Source: Streptomyces sp. RP5T (lineage in GTDB: Bacteria; Actinomycetota; Actinomycetes; Streptomycetales; Streptomycetaceae). Taken from it: a stretch of DNA of 48,204 bases. The notes below the pieces were generated by a model. It worked only from the letters and a program-made list of their open reading frames with translations, was not told the DNA's origin and ran no database searches. Shown one piece after another: positions 1 to 10,171 of this stretch. A program made the translations under genes and the position numbers. Each line of letters opens with the position of its first letter. Within the stretch, counting starts at the first letter, position 1. Location: positions 1 to 48,204 of the forward strand of contig NZ_RSAJ01000004.1 in the NCBI RefSeq assembly GCF_003933965.1, given 5' to 3'.

Positions 1-72
1 GGGGCTGATGCGTCGTGGTCACCGCCCGATCATCGCAAGAACGACAGGGGCCCCCTGTTCACCGCGCCCGAA

Positions 73-101
73 TTGACGCTAGCGTGGAGCCACCTTTGTA
101 C

Positions 102-102
<1 letters not shown>
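73..102 (+). promoter_or_regulatory. Putative thiC promoter
   Basis: A TTGACG hexamer at 73-78 resembles a -35 box. About 17 bases further on, TTGTAC (96-101) could serve as a weak -10. Transcription would then begin near 107, at the 5' edge of the TPP aptamer, as expected for a riboswitch leader. The -35 match is good and the -10 match is poor. Confidence 0.45.
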
Positions 103-2084
<1,982 letters not shown>

Positions 2085-2099
2085 GCCCGGCAGGTGAGT

Positions 2100-2145
2100 G
2101 GATCCGCGCCGCCGGACCGAGCGAGTGGGCAGGTGGCGCGGATCC
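2100..2145. terminator. Hairpin terminator after thiC
   Basis: Perfect 11-base arms GGATCCGCGCC (2100-2110) and GGCGCGGATCC (2135-2145) enclose a 24-base loop, 16 bases after the thiC stop. There is no T run, which is usual for Streptomyces. It sits between convergent genes and could work in both directions. Confidence 0.7.
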
Positions 2146-2164
2146 CCGTGGTCGACAACCACGG
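2146..2164. terminator. Second hairpin between thiC and the S12-type gene
   Basis: Arms CCGTGGT (2146-2152) and ACCACGG (2158-2164) with a five-base loop directly abut the preceding hairpin and end four bases before the stop of the convergent gene at 2169. Together the two make a tandem, probably bidirectional terminator. Confidence 0.6.
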
Positions 2165-2168
2165 ACGC

Positions 2169-3344
2169 TCAGGTGGTGAGCAGGGCGACGACCCGGTTGA
2201 TCATGTCCTCCTGCGCGGCCAGGGGCGTCGTTGTGTACGACAGCACGAAGCGGAGCCGCAGGTCGCGGGTGGCGATCATGCGGGTGCGGTAGCCGTACGT
2301 GTCACCGGTCTTGCCCCAGAACGTCACGCCGTTCACCGTGGCCGTCTGCAGCCCTCTGCTGTAGCGGGCCGGACTGCCGTCCAGCATGGTGACGGATGCC
2401 GGTGGCAGGGCGAAGAGGTGGTTCATGGCCTCGGGGGCCAGTAACCGGCCGGAGAACAGGGCCTCCTGGAAGCGGAAGAGGTCGTCGGCGGACGAGACCA
2501 GTTCTCCTTCGCCCCAGGAGCTCGACTGCTCGTACGTCGTGACGTCCTGGAGCGAGGTGTCGGTCATGCGGAGGTAGCCGTGCACATGCGGGCCGTGCAG
2601 GCACGGGGCGTCACCGGGCAACCGTGTCCGTGTCAGGTTCAGGGGGCGCAGGATGCGGGACCTGATCGCCTCGCCGTAGGGCCGGCCGGTGAGCTCCTCG
2701 ATGAGCAGGGCGAGCAGCACGTAGTTGATGCCGCGGTACTCCTGTCTGGTGCCCGGGGGGAACTTGAGCGGGCTGTGGGTCACGGTCCGCACCAGTTCCC
2801 GGGGCGTCCATCGGTCACCTCGATGCCGTAGGACGGCTTCCGGGGTACTGAGGTCCGGCAGTCCTCGATGGTCGGGCAGCCCACTTGTGTGGTTCAGCAG
2901 GTGCGTCACTGTGATGCGCGCGAAGGAGGAGGGAAGAAGGCCCCGAAGGTAACCGCCGATGGGAGCGTCGAGGTCCAGCCGGTGCTGCGCCCACAACTGC
3001 AGGACGACCGTCGCCACGAATGCCTTGGTCACGCTGCCTGCCCGGAACTGGTCGTCCCCGTGCACGGCACGGCCGCTGCTGAGGTCCGAGACGCCTGCCG
3101 TGCCGTACCAGTGTGTTTCCCGGTCCCCGAGCCGCAGTTGCGCGGAGGTGGCCGGCGGGTGGGACAGGTCGCTGATCGCCGCTTGCAGGGCACGGGGGTC
3201 CGCGGTCGTCAGGTGGCCGCCGTCGGTCACCTGACCGGAAGGGGTGATCCCGGTTGACGCGTGCGCACGGGTGCTCGCGGTGGCAGCCGAGAGGGCACTG
3301 GCCGCCACACCGCCCATGAGGGAACGTCGGGAGAGAGGAGTCAT
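2169..3344 (-). CDS. Secreted serine hydrolase, beta-lactamase / D,D-peptidase (S12) family
   Basis: A 391-residue exported protein of the penicillin-binding fold. Residues 1-30 form a signal peptide with twin arginines (SRRSLMGG), suggesting Tat export. The catalytic SxxK is SVTK at 104-107. The position normally holding YxN reads YRG (203-205, in EYRGINY), so the Asn is replaced. The third motif is KTG (345-347) where R61-like peptidases have HxG. It could be a D-alanyl-D-alanine carboxypeptidase, an esterase or a beta-lactamase-like protein. The altered second motif argues against assigning a substrate. The ATG at 3344 has no good Shine-Dalgarno. The gene is divergent from the TerD-VWA gene and convergent with thiC. 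Confidence 0.85.
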   Translation of the reverse strand: MTPLSRRSLMGGVAASALSAATASTRAHASTGITPSGQVTDGGHLTTADPRALQAAISDLSHPPATSAQLRLGDRETHWYGTAGVSDLSSGRAVHGDDQFRAGSVTKAFVATVVLQLWAQHRLDLDAPIGGYLRGLLPSSFARITVTHLLNHTSGLPDHRGLPDLSTPEAVLRHRGDRWTPRELVRTVTHSPLKFPPGTRQEYRGINYVLLALLIEELTGRPYGEAIRSRILRPLNLTRTRLPGDAPCLHGPHVHGYLRMTDTSLQDVTTYEQSSSWGEGELVSSADDLFRFQEALFSGRLLAPEAMNHLFALPPASVTMLDGSPARYSRGLQTATVNGVTFWGKTGDTYGYRTRMIATRDLRLRFVLSYTTTPLAAQEDMINRVVALLTT

Positions 3345-3460
3345 GGTCTGTCATGCTGCCGACGTCGGCCCGTGGTGCCATCCGGGATGCCCCCCACGTA
3401 CACCCGGACCGGACCCCGAGGCCGTCGTGACCCTCTGGTGACGGGCCCCCGACCCCGGCC

Positions 3461-3474
3461 CCCGGAGCTCCGGG
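3461..3474. promoter_or_regulatory. 14-base perfect palindrome in a divergent promoter region
   Basis: CCCGGAGCTCCGGG lies in the 191-base gap between the divergent S12-type gene (start 3344) and TerD-VWA gene (start 3536). It could be an operator or just a GC-rich coincidence. Nothing else recognisable is seen in the gap. Confidence 0.3.
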
Positions 3475-3535
3475 CTCCGCTTTCGCGGGACTCCAGTGAG
3501 CAGCCCCTCCGGCCCCCGGCGGGCAGACTGACCCC

Positions 3536-4933
3536 ATGACAGCGAGAGCACTGAGCAAGGGCGCCAACCTCCCCGTCGATTCCTCTTCGGTGCGCGTCGA
3601 GTTGACCTGGTCCGACGGTCCCGGCGTACCGGACGTCGACGCCTCGGCGTTGCTGCTCACCGATGCCGGACGGGTCCGCGACGACGGTGACTTCGTCTTC
3701 TACAACCAGCCGCGACACGCGTCGAACGCCGTGACCCACCTGGGAAAGCAGAGTGCGGCAGGAGTGCTGACGGACACGGTCGCAGTGGATCTGCGGGCGC
3801 TCGAACCCGCCGTCGAGCGGGTGGTGCTGTGTGCGTCGTCCGATGGCGGCACGTTCGGTGCGGTTCCCGGGCTGACCTTGAGGCTGCTGGACGCCGGAAC
3901 AGGGACCGAGCTCGCGCGGTTCTCCATGGAGGCCGGGACGGAGACCGCGTTCATCGGCGGCGAGCTGTACCTGCGGGCGGGGCAGTGGAAGTTCCGCGCG
4001 GTCGGCCAGGGCTACGCCTCCGGGCTCGCCGGGCTGGCCACGGATTTCGGCATCACCGTGGACGACGAACCCTCGGACACGTCCACTCCGTCGACGTCTC
4101 CTGCTTCGGCACCTGCACCTGTTCCGACGCCACCTGTGCCGGCGGCCGCCCCACCCGTCGGCCCGCGCCTCGTCAAGGGCGAGGAACAGCTGCCCGTCGA
4201 CATGCGCAAGCGTCTGTCGCTGCGCAAGGAACAGGTCGCGGTCAGTCTCAGCAAGCACGGAGCAGCCGGGATCACCGCGAGAGTCATCCTGGTCCTGGAC
4301 GCCTCCGGCTCCATGTCGTTCCTCTACTCCAAAGGCGTCGTGGCCGACGTCGTGGAGCGTATGGCCGCGGTCGCCGCACAGCTGGACGACGACGGTGAGA
4401 TGCAGGCCTGGACCTTCGCTTCGAACGCGGCACGGCTGCCTGATCTGCGTCTCGGTGAACTTCCCGAGTGGCTGCGGCTCCATGTTCGGGTGGGACAGAT
4501 GAGCCTCTTCCGCCGCAGCAGGAGATCGAGCCGGGAGCTGGAAGCCGGCCAGGTCGACATGCGGATGGTGGGCATCCAGAACGAGGAGCAGAAGGCGATC
4601 GCCCAGGTGCGTGCCTATGTGCGGGAGAATCCGGCCGCCGCTCCCACCCTTGTGCTGTTCTTCTCCGACGGGGGCGTCCACCGCGACGCGGCGATCGAGC
4701 GGGAGCTCCGGGAAGCCGTGGAGGAACCGGTCTTCTGGCAGTTCGTGGGACTGGGACGGTCCAACTACGGGGTGCTGGAACGCTTCGACACCCTGCCCGG
4801 ACGTCGCGTCGACAACGTGGGGTTCTTCGCCGTGGACGACATCAGCACGGTCCCCGACCAGGAGCTGTACGACCGGCTCCTGTCGGAGTTCCCGGCCTGG
4901 GTGGCTGCCGCCGGCCAGGCGGGCATCCTCTGA
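3536..4933 (+). CDS. TerD-domain plus von Willebrand A protein (TerF-like)
   Basis: A 465-residue two-domain protein of the tellurite-resistance/stress (Ter) group. Residues 1-185 form a TerD beta-sandwich with the typical opening LSKGANLPV and the [11 protein letters not shown] segment. A Pro/Ala/Thr-rich linker (about 185-215) follows. From about 240 there is a VWA domain with the metal-binding motif DASGS and the later FFSDGG loop. TerD domains bind calcium and VWA domains mediate metal-dependent protein contacts; in the Ter system such proteins act at the inner face of the membrane in stress responses (family knowledge). No classical Shine-Dalgarno precedes the ATG. The next gene encodes a membrane protein and is convergent. 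No terBCZ cluster is present in the window. Confidence 0.88.
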   Translation: MTARALSKGANLPVDSSSVRVELTWSDGPGVPDVDASALLLTDAGRVRDDGDFVFYNQPRHASNAVTHLGKQSAAGVLTDTVAVDLRALEPAVERVVLCASSDGGTFGAVPGLTLRLLDAGTGTELARFSMEAGTETAFIGGELYLRAGQWKFRAVGQGYASGLAGLATDFGITVDDEPSDTSTPSTSPASAPAPVPTPPVPAAAPPVGPRLVKGEEQLPVDMRKRLSLRKEQVAVSLSKHGAAGITARVILVLDASGSMSFLYSKGVVADVVERMAAVAAQLDDDGEMQAWTFASNAARLPDLRLGELPEWLRLHVRVGQMSLFRRSRRSSRELEAGQVDMRMVGIQNEEQKAIAQVRAYVRENPAAAPTLVLFFSDGGVHRDAAIERELREAVEEPVFWQFVGLGRSNYGVLERFDTLPGRRVDNVGFFAVDDISTVPDQELYDRLLSEFPAWVAAAGQAGIL

Positions 4934-4948
4934 GCCGATGCCGGGTCT

Positions 4949-4984
4949 TCGGCTTGCGCTCCCCGTGGTGGGGGCGCAAGCCGA
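4949..4984. terminator. Bidirectional terminator hairpin
   Basis: Arms TCGGCTTGCGC (4949-4959) and GCGCAAGCCGA (4974-4984) pair perfectly over 11 bases around a 14-base loop. It lies between the stops of two convergent genes (4933 and 5001). Confidence 0.8.
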
Positions 4985-5000
4985 GGGGCTGTGCCGGATG

Positions 5001-5858
5001 TCATTCCGGCTGGTGCTCCGGCCCCCCGAAGTCCGGGCTGGTGTAGTCCGGGCTGCTGAAGCTCGGACGGGCACCGGAGGCTCCGTCGTCCGGGCTGCTG
5101 AAGCCCGGGCGGTCGTAGCCGAGGCTGGGCATCCGGCTGGTCGGCGCGGGGGGTGCCGTGTGGCGCAGTGCGGCGGTGCCGGGGTCGGCCAGGGCGTCCC
5201 TGAGGAAGGGGAGCAGGCCGCGTTCCAGCAGGGCCTCGCGCCAGGCGTCCCTGGCCTGTGCCACCTCCTCGTTCAGCTCGCCGTACTCCGCGTCCGGCGA
5301 GGGCCGGTTGCGCAGCGCGGTGATCAACAGGCCGACGGCGGCGACCAGGATGGCGGCCGCGGTCAGGGCGCCGAACAGCCACCCGGTAGTGATCATGGCG
5401 TGGGCGAACGCCGGTGGAGGGCTGAGCATCTGGAGGATGTAGCCCACGAGCAGGAAGATCGCCGCGGCGATTCCGGCGAGGACGGGCGTCAGGACGGCGG
5501 CGACGGCGACGGCGCCCGCACCGGCGTTCTCGGCGACCTCTCCCATGGTGGTGGCGAGCCCCATCGCACCCGTGCCCGCATCGGCGGGGCCGGGTTCCTG
5601 CACGGACGACAGGGGGGACGGCGTCGCCGGGCGGCGCTGTTCCTCGCGGACCTTCACGTAGTGCTGGTACTCGGTCGCCGCGGCCGCCGTGATGAGTGCG
5701 GTGGCGTTGAGCGCCATGGTGCGCAGCTGTTCGGGATTCAGCCGCTGTCCGACCGCGGCCAGTTCGGGACGGTGTGGTGCGGAGCGCAGCGCCTCATCGA
5801 GGATCCGCTCGTACTCCTGGCGGTCCTCGCTGTGCAGGTGCTGCGGAACGCTGTTCAT
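5001..5858 (-). CDS. Two-helix membrane protein with C-terminal FSSPD-type repeats
   Basis: I do not recognise a named family. From the ATG at 5858 (preceded by GGGGG at 6 bases) the product is 285 residues. The N-terminal ~85 residues are charged and helical. Two hydrophobic stretches in the middle (around IAAAIFLLVGYIL and LTAAAILVAAVGLLI) look like membrane helices. The C-terminal tail is Pro/Ser/Asp-rich with near-repeats FSSPD, FSSPD, YTSPD, FGGPE. A longer reading frame runs to 5969, but its extra residues look like translated leader. The tail could be an interaction or phosphorylation segment (speculation). It ends convergent with the TerD-VWA gene. Confidence 0.75.
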   Translation of the reverse strand: MNSVPQHLHSEDRQEYERILDEALRSAPHRPELAAVGQRLNPEQLRTMALNATALITAAAATEYQHYVKVREEQRRPATPSPLSSVQEPGPADAGTGAMGLATTMGEVAENAGAGAVAVAAVLTPVLAGIAAAIFLLVGYILQMLSPPPAFAHAMITTGWLFGALTAAAILVAAVGLLITALRNRPSPDAEYGELNEEVAQARDAWREALLERGLLPFLRDALADPGTAALRHTAPPAPTSRMPSLGYDRPGFSSPDDGASGARPSFSSPDYTSPDFGGPEHQPE

Positions 5859-5995
5859 GTGCATCCCCCGATGCTCCGTAGGGCTTGGGGCTCGCATGCC
5901 AACGAGCCGTCGGGCAGAAACGGAGGGGAGCCTGCTACGGATAACCAGATGGTAGAGCGGTGACGGCACAGGGTGACAGGGGGTTTCCAGAAATT

Positions 5996-6022
5996 GGCCG
6001 CCGACCTGCGCGGTCGGCGGCC
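5996..6022 (-). terminator. Terminator of the metallophosphatase gene
   Basis: Perfect 11-base arms GGCCGCCGACC and GGTCGGCGGCC surround a five-base loop. On the minus strand the hairpin starts 34 bases after the phosphatase stop and is followed by an A/T-rich stretch (AATTTC). Confidence 0.8.
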
Positions 6023-6056
6023 GGCCCGTCGAGGTGAACTTCTGCCCCCTGAAGGC

Positions 6057-7121
6057 TCAGATGTCCAGGGGCAGTTGCTGGACCAGCAGTTTTCCGGCCA
6101 TGGTCACTCCGCCGTCCATCGCGATGGCCAGCCCGTCGGCGTAGACGTGCGGTCCCTCGACCACCGGGCCGGACTCCTCCTTGTCGTCCTCGGAGCCCAC
6201 TTCGCCCAGCAGATAGGGGATCGGGCTGTGGCCGTGCACGATGCGACGGCCGCCGTAGGTGTCGAGCAGGGAGCGCACGTGGTCGGCGCCGCCCTCGTCG
6301 CGGAAGGAGAAGCGCTTGGTGAACTTGCGGAACAGGTCCCACACCTCGTCCGCGTCATTGCGTGTGAGGGTCTCGCGGACGGTGTCGTTGACCGCCTCGA
6401 TCGAGTCGCCGTAGTCGAGATAGGCGGTGGTGTCGGAGTGCACGAGCAGATGGCCGTCGACCTCCTCGACGGCGTCGAGGCGGGCCATCCACTGCAGATG
6501 GTGGTCCTGGAGGCGGTCCATGTCGGTCTTCTGCCCGCCGTTGAGCAGCCACGCGGCCTGGAAGGTGGCGGTGCCCGCGCCGGAGTTGACGGGGGTGTCG
6601 CCGAACCGCTTGGCGCCGATCAGCAGCAGCTCGTGGTTGCCCATGAGGGCCTTGCAGTAGCCGCCGGCCGCGGCGGCCTCCGCGGACAGCCGCATCACGA
6701 GGTCGATGACGCCGATGCCGTCGGGCCCCCGGTCGGTGAAGTCGCCGAGGAACCACAGTCGCGCGGTGCCCGCGCACCAGTTGCCGGCGGCGTCGACCAG
6801 GCCCTTGTCGTGAAGTGCGGCCATCAGTTCGTCGAGGTAGCCGTGGACGTCGCCGACGACGAACAGCGGGCCGGGGCCGTCCGCACCCTGCTCGGCGGGG
6901 TCGGCGGCGGCCTGGAGCCCGTCACCGGGGTCGATGACGGGGAGGTCCTGCTCGGTGGGGGTGTACCCCTCCGGGTAGGCCTCCTCATGGGCCGGAACGA
7001 CGTCTCCGGGGTGCGTGCTGTGGCCGTACGGACCGGTCTCGTTGACGTACGCGGGCACCCGGAAGTCGCGCAGCACCGCCGTGCGCTCCACCTCGGGTCC
7101 CTGACCGGCCCCCTGAGTCAT
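6057..7121 (-). CDS. Calcineurin-like (PPP-type) metallophosphoesterase
   Basis: A 354-residue protein with all the metal-site blocks of PPP serine/threonine phosphatases and ApaH-like enzymes: GDVHG (90-94), GDFTDRG (126-132), GNHE (161-164) and a late VHGHSP. It should be a cytoplasmic two-metal phosphoesterase acting on phosphoproteins or small phosphoesters; the substrate cannot be told from sequence. The N-terminal ~84 residues precede the catalytic fold and look poorly ordered. The ATG at 7121 follows GGAGGGG closely, so the start is secure. It is monocistronic, with a strong terminator downstream. Confidence 0.93.
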   Translation of the reverse strand: MTQGAGQGPEVERTAVLRDFRVPAYVNETGPYGHSTHPGDVVPAHEEAYPEGYTPTEQDLPVIDPGDGLQAAADPAEQGADGPGPLFVVGDVHGYLDELMAALHDKGLVDAAGNWCAGTARLWFLGDFTDRGPDGIGVIDLVMRLSAEAAAAGGYCKALMGNHELLLIGAKRFGDTPVNSGAGTATFQAAWLLNGGQKTDMDRLQDHHLQWMARLDAVEEVDGHLLVHSDTTAYLDYGDSIEAVNDTVRETLTRNDADEVWDLFRKFTKRFSFRDEGGADHVRSLLDTYGGRRIVHGHSPIPYLLGEVGSEDDKEESGPVVEGPHVYADGLAIAMDGGVTMAGKLLVQQLPLDI

Positions 7122-7287
7122 CAGACCCCTCCACCATCGCGCCGCATCTGCACCGCTTCGGACTGCCTGGTCGCAGCGGCCCGCGGTGTCGTGGGCCCAT
7201 CATAGGAATGCGGATCGCGCCATGTGATGACCCAGGGGTGGTGAATCGGAGCAAGACTCCAGTTCACCGCGGCATTCGCCCCGATTG

Positions 7288-7313
7288 GGCCGGGCTTCGA
7301 CCCCCGCCCGGCC
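7288..7313 (-). terminator. Terminator of the LacI-type regulator gene
   Basis: Arms GGCCGGGC (7288-7295) and GCCCGGCC (7306-7313) with a ten-base loop start 10 bases beyond the regulator stop at 7323. Confidence 0.65.
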
Positions 7314-7322
7314 ATCTCCCGG

Positions 7323-8435
7323 TCACTGGCCCTCGGGTGACCGCGGCGGGCTGACCGTCGTCCGCGGGGCCCGCCGCTGGGACGAGGTGCGCACGATCAG
7401 CTCCGTCGGTATCACCTGCTCGACCGGCTGGTCCGACTCGACCCCCTCGATGGCGTCGATGAGGAGCTGGATCACGGCCGTGCCGATGCGTCGGGGCTTG
7501 AGGGAGAGCGTGGTGACGGGCGGCTCGGTGTTGGCGTACACCGTGGACTCGCTGCAGCAGACGATGAGCAGGTCGTCGGGGACGCGCAGTCCGTAGCGGC
7601 GGGCGGCGGCCAGCAGGTCGGTGCCGTTCGGGTCGAACAGGCCGTAGACGGCGTCGGGCCGGTCCGGGCGGGCGAGCAGCCGGTCGGCGGCGACGGCGCC
7701 CGCGCACGGGTCGTGCGCGGGGTAGGCCTCGTATACCGGGTCCTGGCCCACCCGCTCGCACCAGTGCAGGTACGCGGTGGTCGACAGATGGGTGTACGTG
7801 TCCGTCGTCGTCCCGGTCAGCAGGCCGATGCGGCGGGCGCCGGCGTCGGCCAGATGGTCGAGGATGCCGAGGACGGCGGCCTCGTGGTCGTTGTCGACCC
7901 AGGCGGTGACGGGCAGCGCGCCGGCCGGGCGGCCGTCGGAGACCACCGGTAAACCCTGCCGGACCAGCTCGCTGACGACCGGGTCCTGGTCGGAGGGGTC
8001 GATGACCACCGTGCCGTCCAGGGCGACGTTCGACCACACGTCGTGGCGCGAGGTCGCCGGCAGGATGACGAGGGCGTAACCGCGGGCGAGCGCGGCCGAG
8101 GTGGCGGCCCGGGCCATCTCGGCGAAGTACGCGAACTCGGTGAAGGTGAAAGGTTCATCCCCGTACGTGGTCACGGTCAGGCCGATGAGTCCCGACTTGC
8201 CGGTACGGAGGGTTCTGGCCGCGGCCGAGGGCCGGTAGCCCAGTCGGTCGGCGACCTCCCTGACATGGCGGCGGGTGGCGTCCGGGAGCCTGCCCTTGCC
8301 GTTCAGGGCGTCGGAGACGGTCGTGATGGAGACTCCGGCGGCGGCGGCCACGTCTCTGATGCCCGCCCGGCCCGGCCGACTGCCTCGACGTGAGGTTTCC
8401 GCGCGGCTCACCTGGTGCTTCCCTGCTGCTGTCAT
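7323..8435 (-). CDS. LacI-family transcriptional regulator
   Basis: A one-component repressor with an N-terminal LacI helix-turn-helix (IRDVAAAAGVSITTVSDALN, then LGYRPSAAARTLRTG) and a periplasmic-binding-protein-like sensor domain. It probably controls a sugar or nucleoside uptake operon, but no transporter or sugar gene is adjacent, so the effector is unknown. From the ATG at 8435 it has 370 residues. A GTG at 8411 is preceded by AGGGAAG at good spacing and may be the real start (362 residues). TACTAT on the minus strand (8450-8445) could be a -10 box, which would leave the ATG almost leaderless. The gene is divergent from hisC. Confidence 0.93.
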   Translation of the reverse strand: MTAAGKHQVSRAETSRRGSRPGRAGIRDVAAAAGVSITTVSDALNGKGRLPDATRRHVREVADRLGYRPSAAARTLRTGKSGLIGLTVTTYGDEPFTFTEFAYFAEMARAATSAALARGYALVILPATSRHDVWSNVALDGTVVIDPSDQDPVVSELVRQGLPVVSDGRPAGALPVTAWVDNDHEAAVLGILDHLADAGARRIGLLTGTTTDTYTHLSTTAYLHWCERVGQDPVYEAYPAHDPCAGAVAADRLLARPDRPDAVYGLFDPNGTDLLAAARRYGLRVPDDLLIVCCSESTVYANTEPPVTTLSLKPRRIGTAVIQLLIDAIEGVESDQPVEQVIPTELIVRTSSQRRAPRTTVSPPRSPEGQ

Positions 8436-8858
8436 GGCGAGCCGATAGTAGGGCTCATGCGGTGGGGTAGGGCGGACGCATATGCACGCATTGACAGGCA
8501 CGTTTCTGCAAGGTCATTTAGGGTCAACTACCTGTGAAACGCAGTCAGTTAAACGATCCAATGGCACTACGTAACTTGTCGGCACGCATGAGCCTGCCAA
8601 GTCCCCGATGTCTCGAAGAGGTCTCAACTCACCTGCACGGGTGACGCGCGCCACGGCGTGAGCCACCGGCGCATAGATATATGTGACCGCGCCCCCGGAT
8701 TCGTCTGCCTTCGTACGGTGATGCCCCTGATGCCTGTGGGGCAGATGAGGTTGGTTCTCACCTGTACGCACCGGAGCGCAATCCTCATAAGGTGAGCAGT
8801 ATTGGAGCCGGCTGCCGGAGTCGGCCGCCATGCGTCGGTGGTCATGAGGAGGACTGCG
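8436..8858. other. 423-base divergent intergenic region, LacI regulator / hisC
   Basis: There is no convincing gene in this stretch. It contains a TTGACA hexamer (8491-8496) without a matching -10, a TAGGGT at 8519-8524, an A/T-rich island around 8671-8683 (ATAGATATATG) and a TAAGGT at 8788-8793 that could be a -10 for hisC. I saw no His-rich leader peptide, T-box or terminator. Confidence 0.4.
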
Positions 8859-9938
8859 GTGAGCGAGACAAGCCCGAAGCTGCGCGCCGAGCTGGAGGGT
8901 ATTCCCACCTACAAGCCGGGCAAGCCCGCCGCTGCCGGTGGCCCGGCGGCCTACAAGCTGTCCTCCAACGAGAACCCGTATCCGCCGCTCCCGGGTGTGC
9001 TGGAGACCGTGACGGCCGCGGTCTCCTCCTTCAACCGCTACCCGGACATGGCCTGCACGGGCCTGATGAACGAGCTGTCCGAGCGCTTCGGCGTCCCGCT
9101 CTCTCATCTGGCCACCGGCACCGGCTCCGTCGGTGTCGCCCAGCAGCTGATCCAGGCGACGTCGGGCCCGGGCGACGAGGTGATCTACGCGTGGCGGTCC
9201 TTCGAGGCGTACCCGATCATCACGCAGATCAGCGGTGCCACCTCGGTACGGGTGCCGCTGACGCCCGGCGATGTGCACGACCTGGACGCGATGGCCGACG
9301 CGATCACCGAGCGGACGCGGCTGATCTTCGTCTGCAACCCCAACAACCCCACGGGCACGGTCGTGAAGCGGGCCGAGCTGGAACGCTTCCTCGACCGGGT
9401 GCCCCGTGACGTGCTGGTGGTGCTGGACGAGGCCTACCGCGAGTTCATCCGCGACCCCGAGGTGCCGGACGGCGTGGAGCTGTACCGCACGCGCCCGAAC
9501 GTCTGCGTGCTGCGCACCTTCTCCAAGGCGTACGGCCTGGCGGGCCTCCGGGTCGGCTTCGCGATCGCCCATGAGCCGGTGGCCGCGGCGCTGCGCAAGA
9601 CGGCGGTGCCCTTCGGGGTGACCCAGCTGGCCCAGGAGGCGGCGATCGCCTCCCTGCGGGCCGAGGACGAGCTGCTGGGCCGGGTCGGTTCGCTGGTCTG
9701 TGAGCGCAACCGTGTGGTGGAGGGGCTGCGCGCCCAGGGCTGGACGGTGCCCGAGACCCAGGCCAACTTCGTCTGGCTGCGGCTGGGGGAGCGCACGGTC
9801 GACTTCGCGGCGGCGTGCGAACAGCACGGCGTGGTCGTACGGCCTTTCGTGGGCGAGGGTGTGCGGGTGACGGTCGGCGAGGCCGAGGCGAACGACATCT
9901 TCCTGAAGGTGGCGGAGGGCTTCCGCAAGGAGCTGTGA
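8859..9938 (+). CDS. hisC: Histidinol-phosphate / aromatic aminotransferase (HisC family)
   Basis: A 359-residue fold-type I PLP aminotransferase. Visible family blocks are [11 protein letters not shown] near the N-terminus, [19 protein letters not shown] and the PLP-lysine segment [15 protein letters not shown], with Lys at about 223. The GTG at 8859 is preceded by GAGGAGG, which fixes the start; the frame is open further upstream but without support. HisC converts imidazole-acetol phosphate to histidinol phosphate. Its actinobacterial paralogue Pat transaminates aromatic keto acids. No other his gene is nearby, so it may be the second, stand-alone paralogue with aromatic activity. The gene ends at a 34-base palindrome containing parS. 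Confidence 0.92.
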   Translation: MSETSPKLRAELEGIPTYKPGKPAAAGGPAAYKLSSNENPYPPLPGVLETVTAAVSSFNRYPDMACTGLMNELSERFGVPLSHLATGTGSVGVAQQLIQATSGPGDEVIYAWRSFEAYPIITQISGATSVRVPLTPGDVHDLDAMADAITERTRLIFVCNPNNPTGTVVKRAELERFLDRVPRDVLVVLDEAYREFIRDPEVPDGVELYRTRPNVCVLRTFSKAYGLAGLRVGFAIAHEPVAAALRKTAVPFGVTQLAQEAAIASLRAEDELLGRVGSLVCERNRVVEGLRAQGWTVPETQANFVWLRLGERTVDFAAACEQHGVVVRPFVGEGVRVTVGEAEANDIFLKVAEGFRKEL

Positions 9939-9959
9939 CGCGCGGCAGCTGAGTCTGCG

Positions 9960-9993
9960 GGAGGCCGGGGTTTCACGTGAAACCCCGGCCTCC
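9960..9993. terminator. Perfect 34-base palindrome: terminator hairpin with parS at its centre
   Basis: The whole stretch is a perfect inverted repeat 21 bases after the hisC stop. Its central 14 bases (9970-9983) are the exact parS core GTTTCACGTGAAAC. GC-rich flanks (GGAGGCCGGG and complement) extend the palindrome on both sides. As RNA it can form a GC-rich stem and act as a terminator. As DNA it is a ParB loading site. Double use is inferred. Confidence 0.9.
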
Positions 9994-10084
9994 GGCGCGC
10001 CAGGGGCCGACCGGCCCCGCCAGGTGTGACCTATCGGACCCGCTCAGGGACCCCCCGCCCATCCCGTGTCGAACTGCCATGCGT

Positions 10085-10116
10085 CATAATTGCTTGTGAA
10101 TGTGAACGCGTTCACA
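10085..10116 (+). promoter_or_regulatory. Rex operator and putative cydA promoter
   Basis: TGTGAACGCGTTCACA at 10101-10116 is a perfect palindrome and equals the Streptomyces Rex operator (ROP) consensus as I know it. Rex represses when NAD+ is high and lets go when NADH rises under low oxygen. A CATAAT (10085-10090) just upstream could be the -10, which places the operator over the start of transcription. The cydA start codon is 56 bases further on. Confidence 0.88.
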
Positions 10117-10171
10117 AGCGTTCCTTTTGCAAGGATTTGTTCCACAAGCCTGTGAGGTAAGGAGCGGCGAC

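Noticed and set aside
3341..5074. Minus-strand open frame covering the TerD-VWA gene
   Set aside because: It runs against a gene with clear TerD and VWA motifs and has no family features.
8491..8524. Promoter made of TTGACA and TAGGGT between the LacI gene and hisC
   Set aside because: The gap between the hexamers is 22 bases, too long for a standard sigma factor, and it lies far from either start codon.
8500..8860. His-rich leader peptide or T-box before hisC
   Set aside because: No run of His codons, no T-box sequence and no terminator/antiterminator pair was found.
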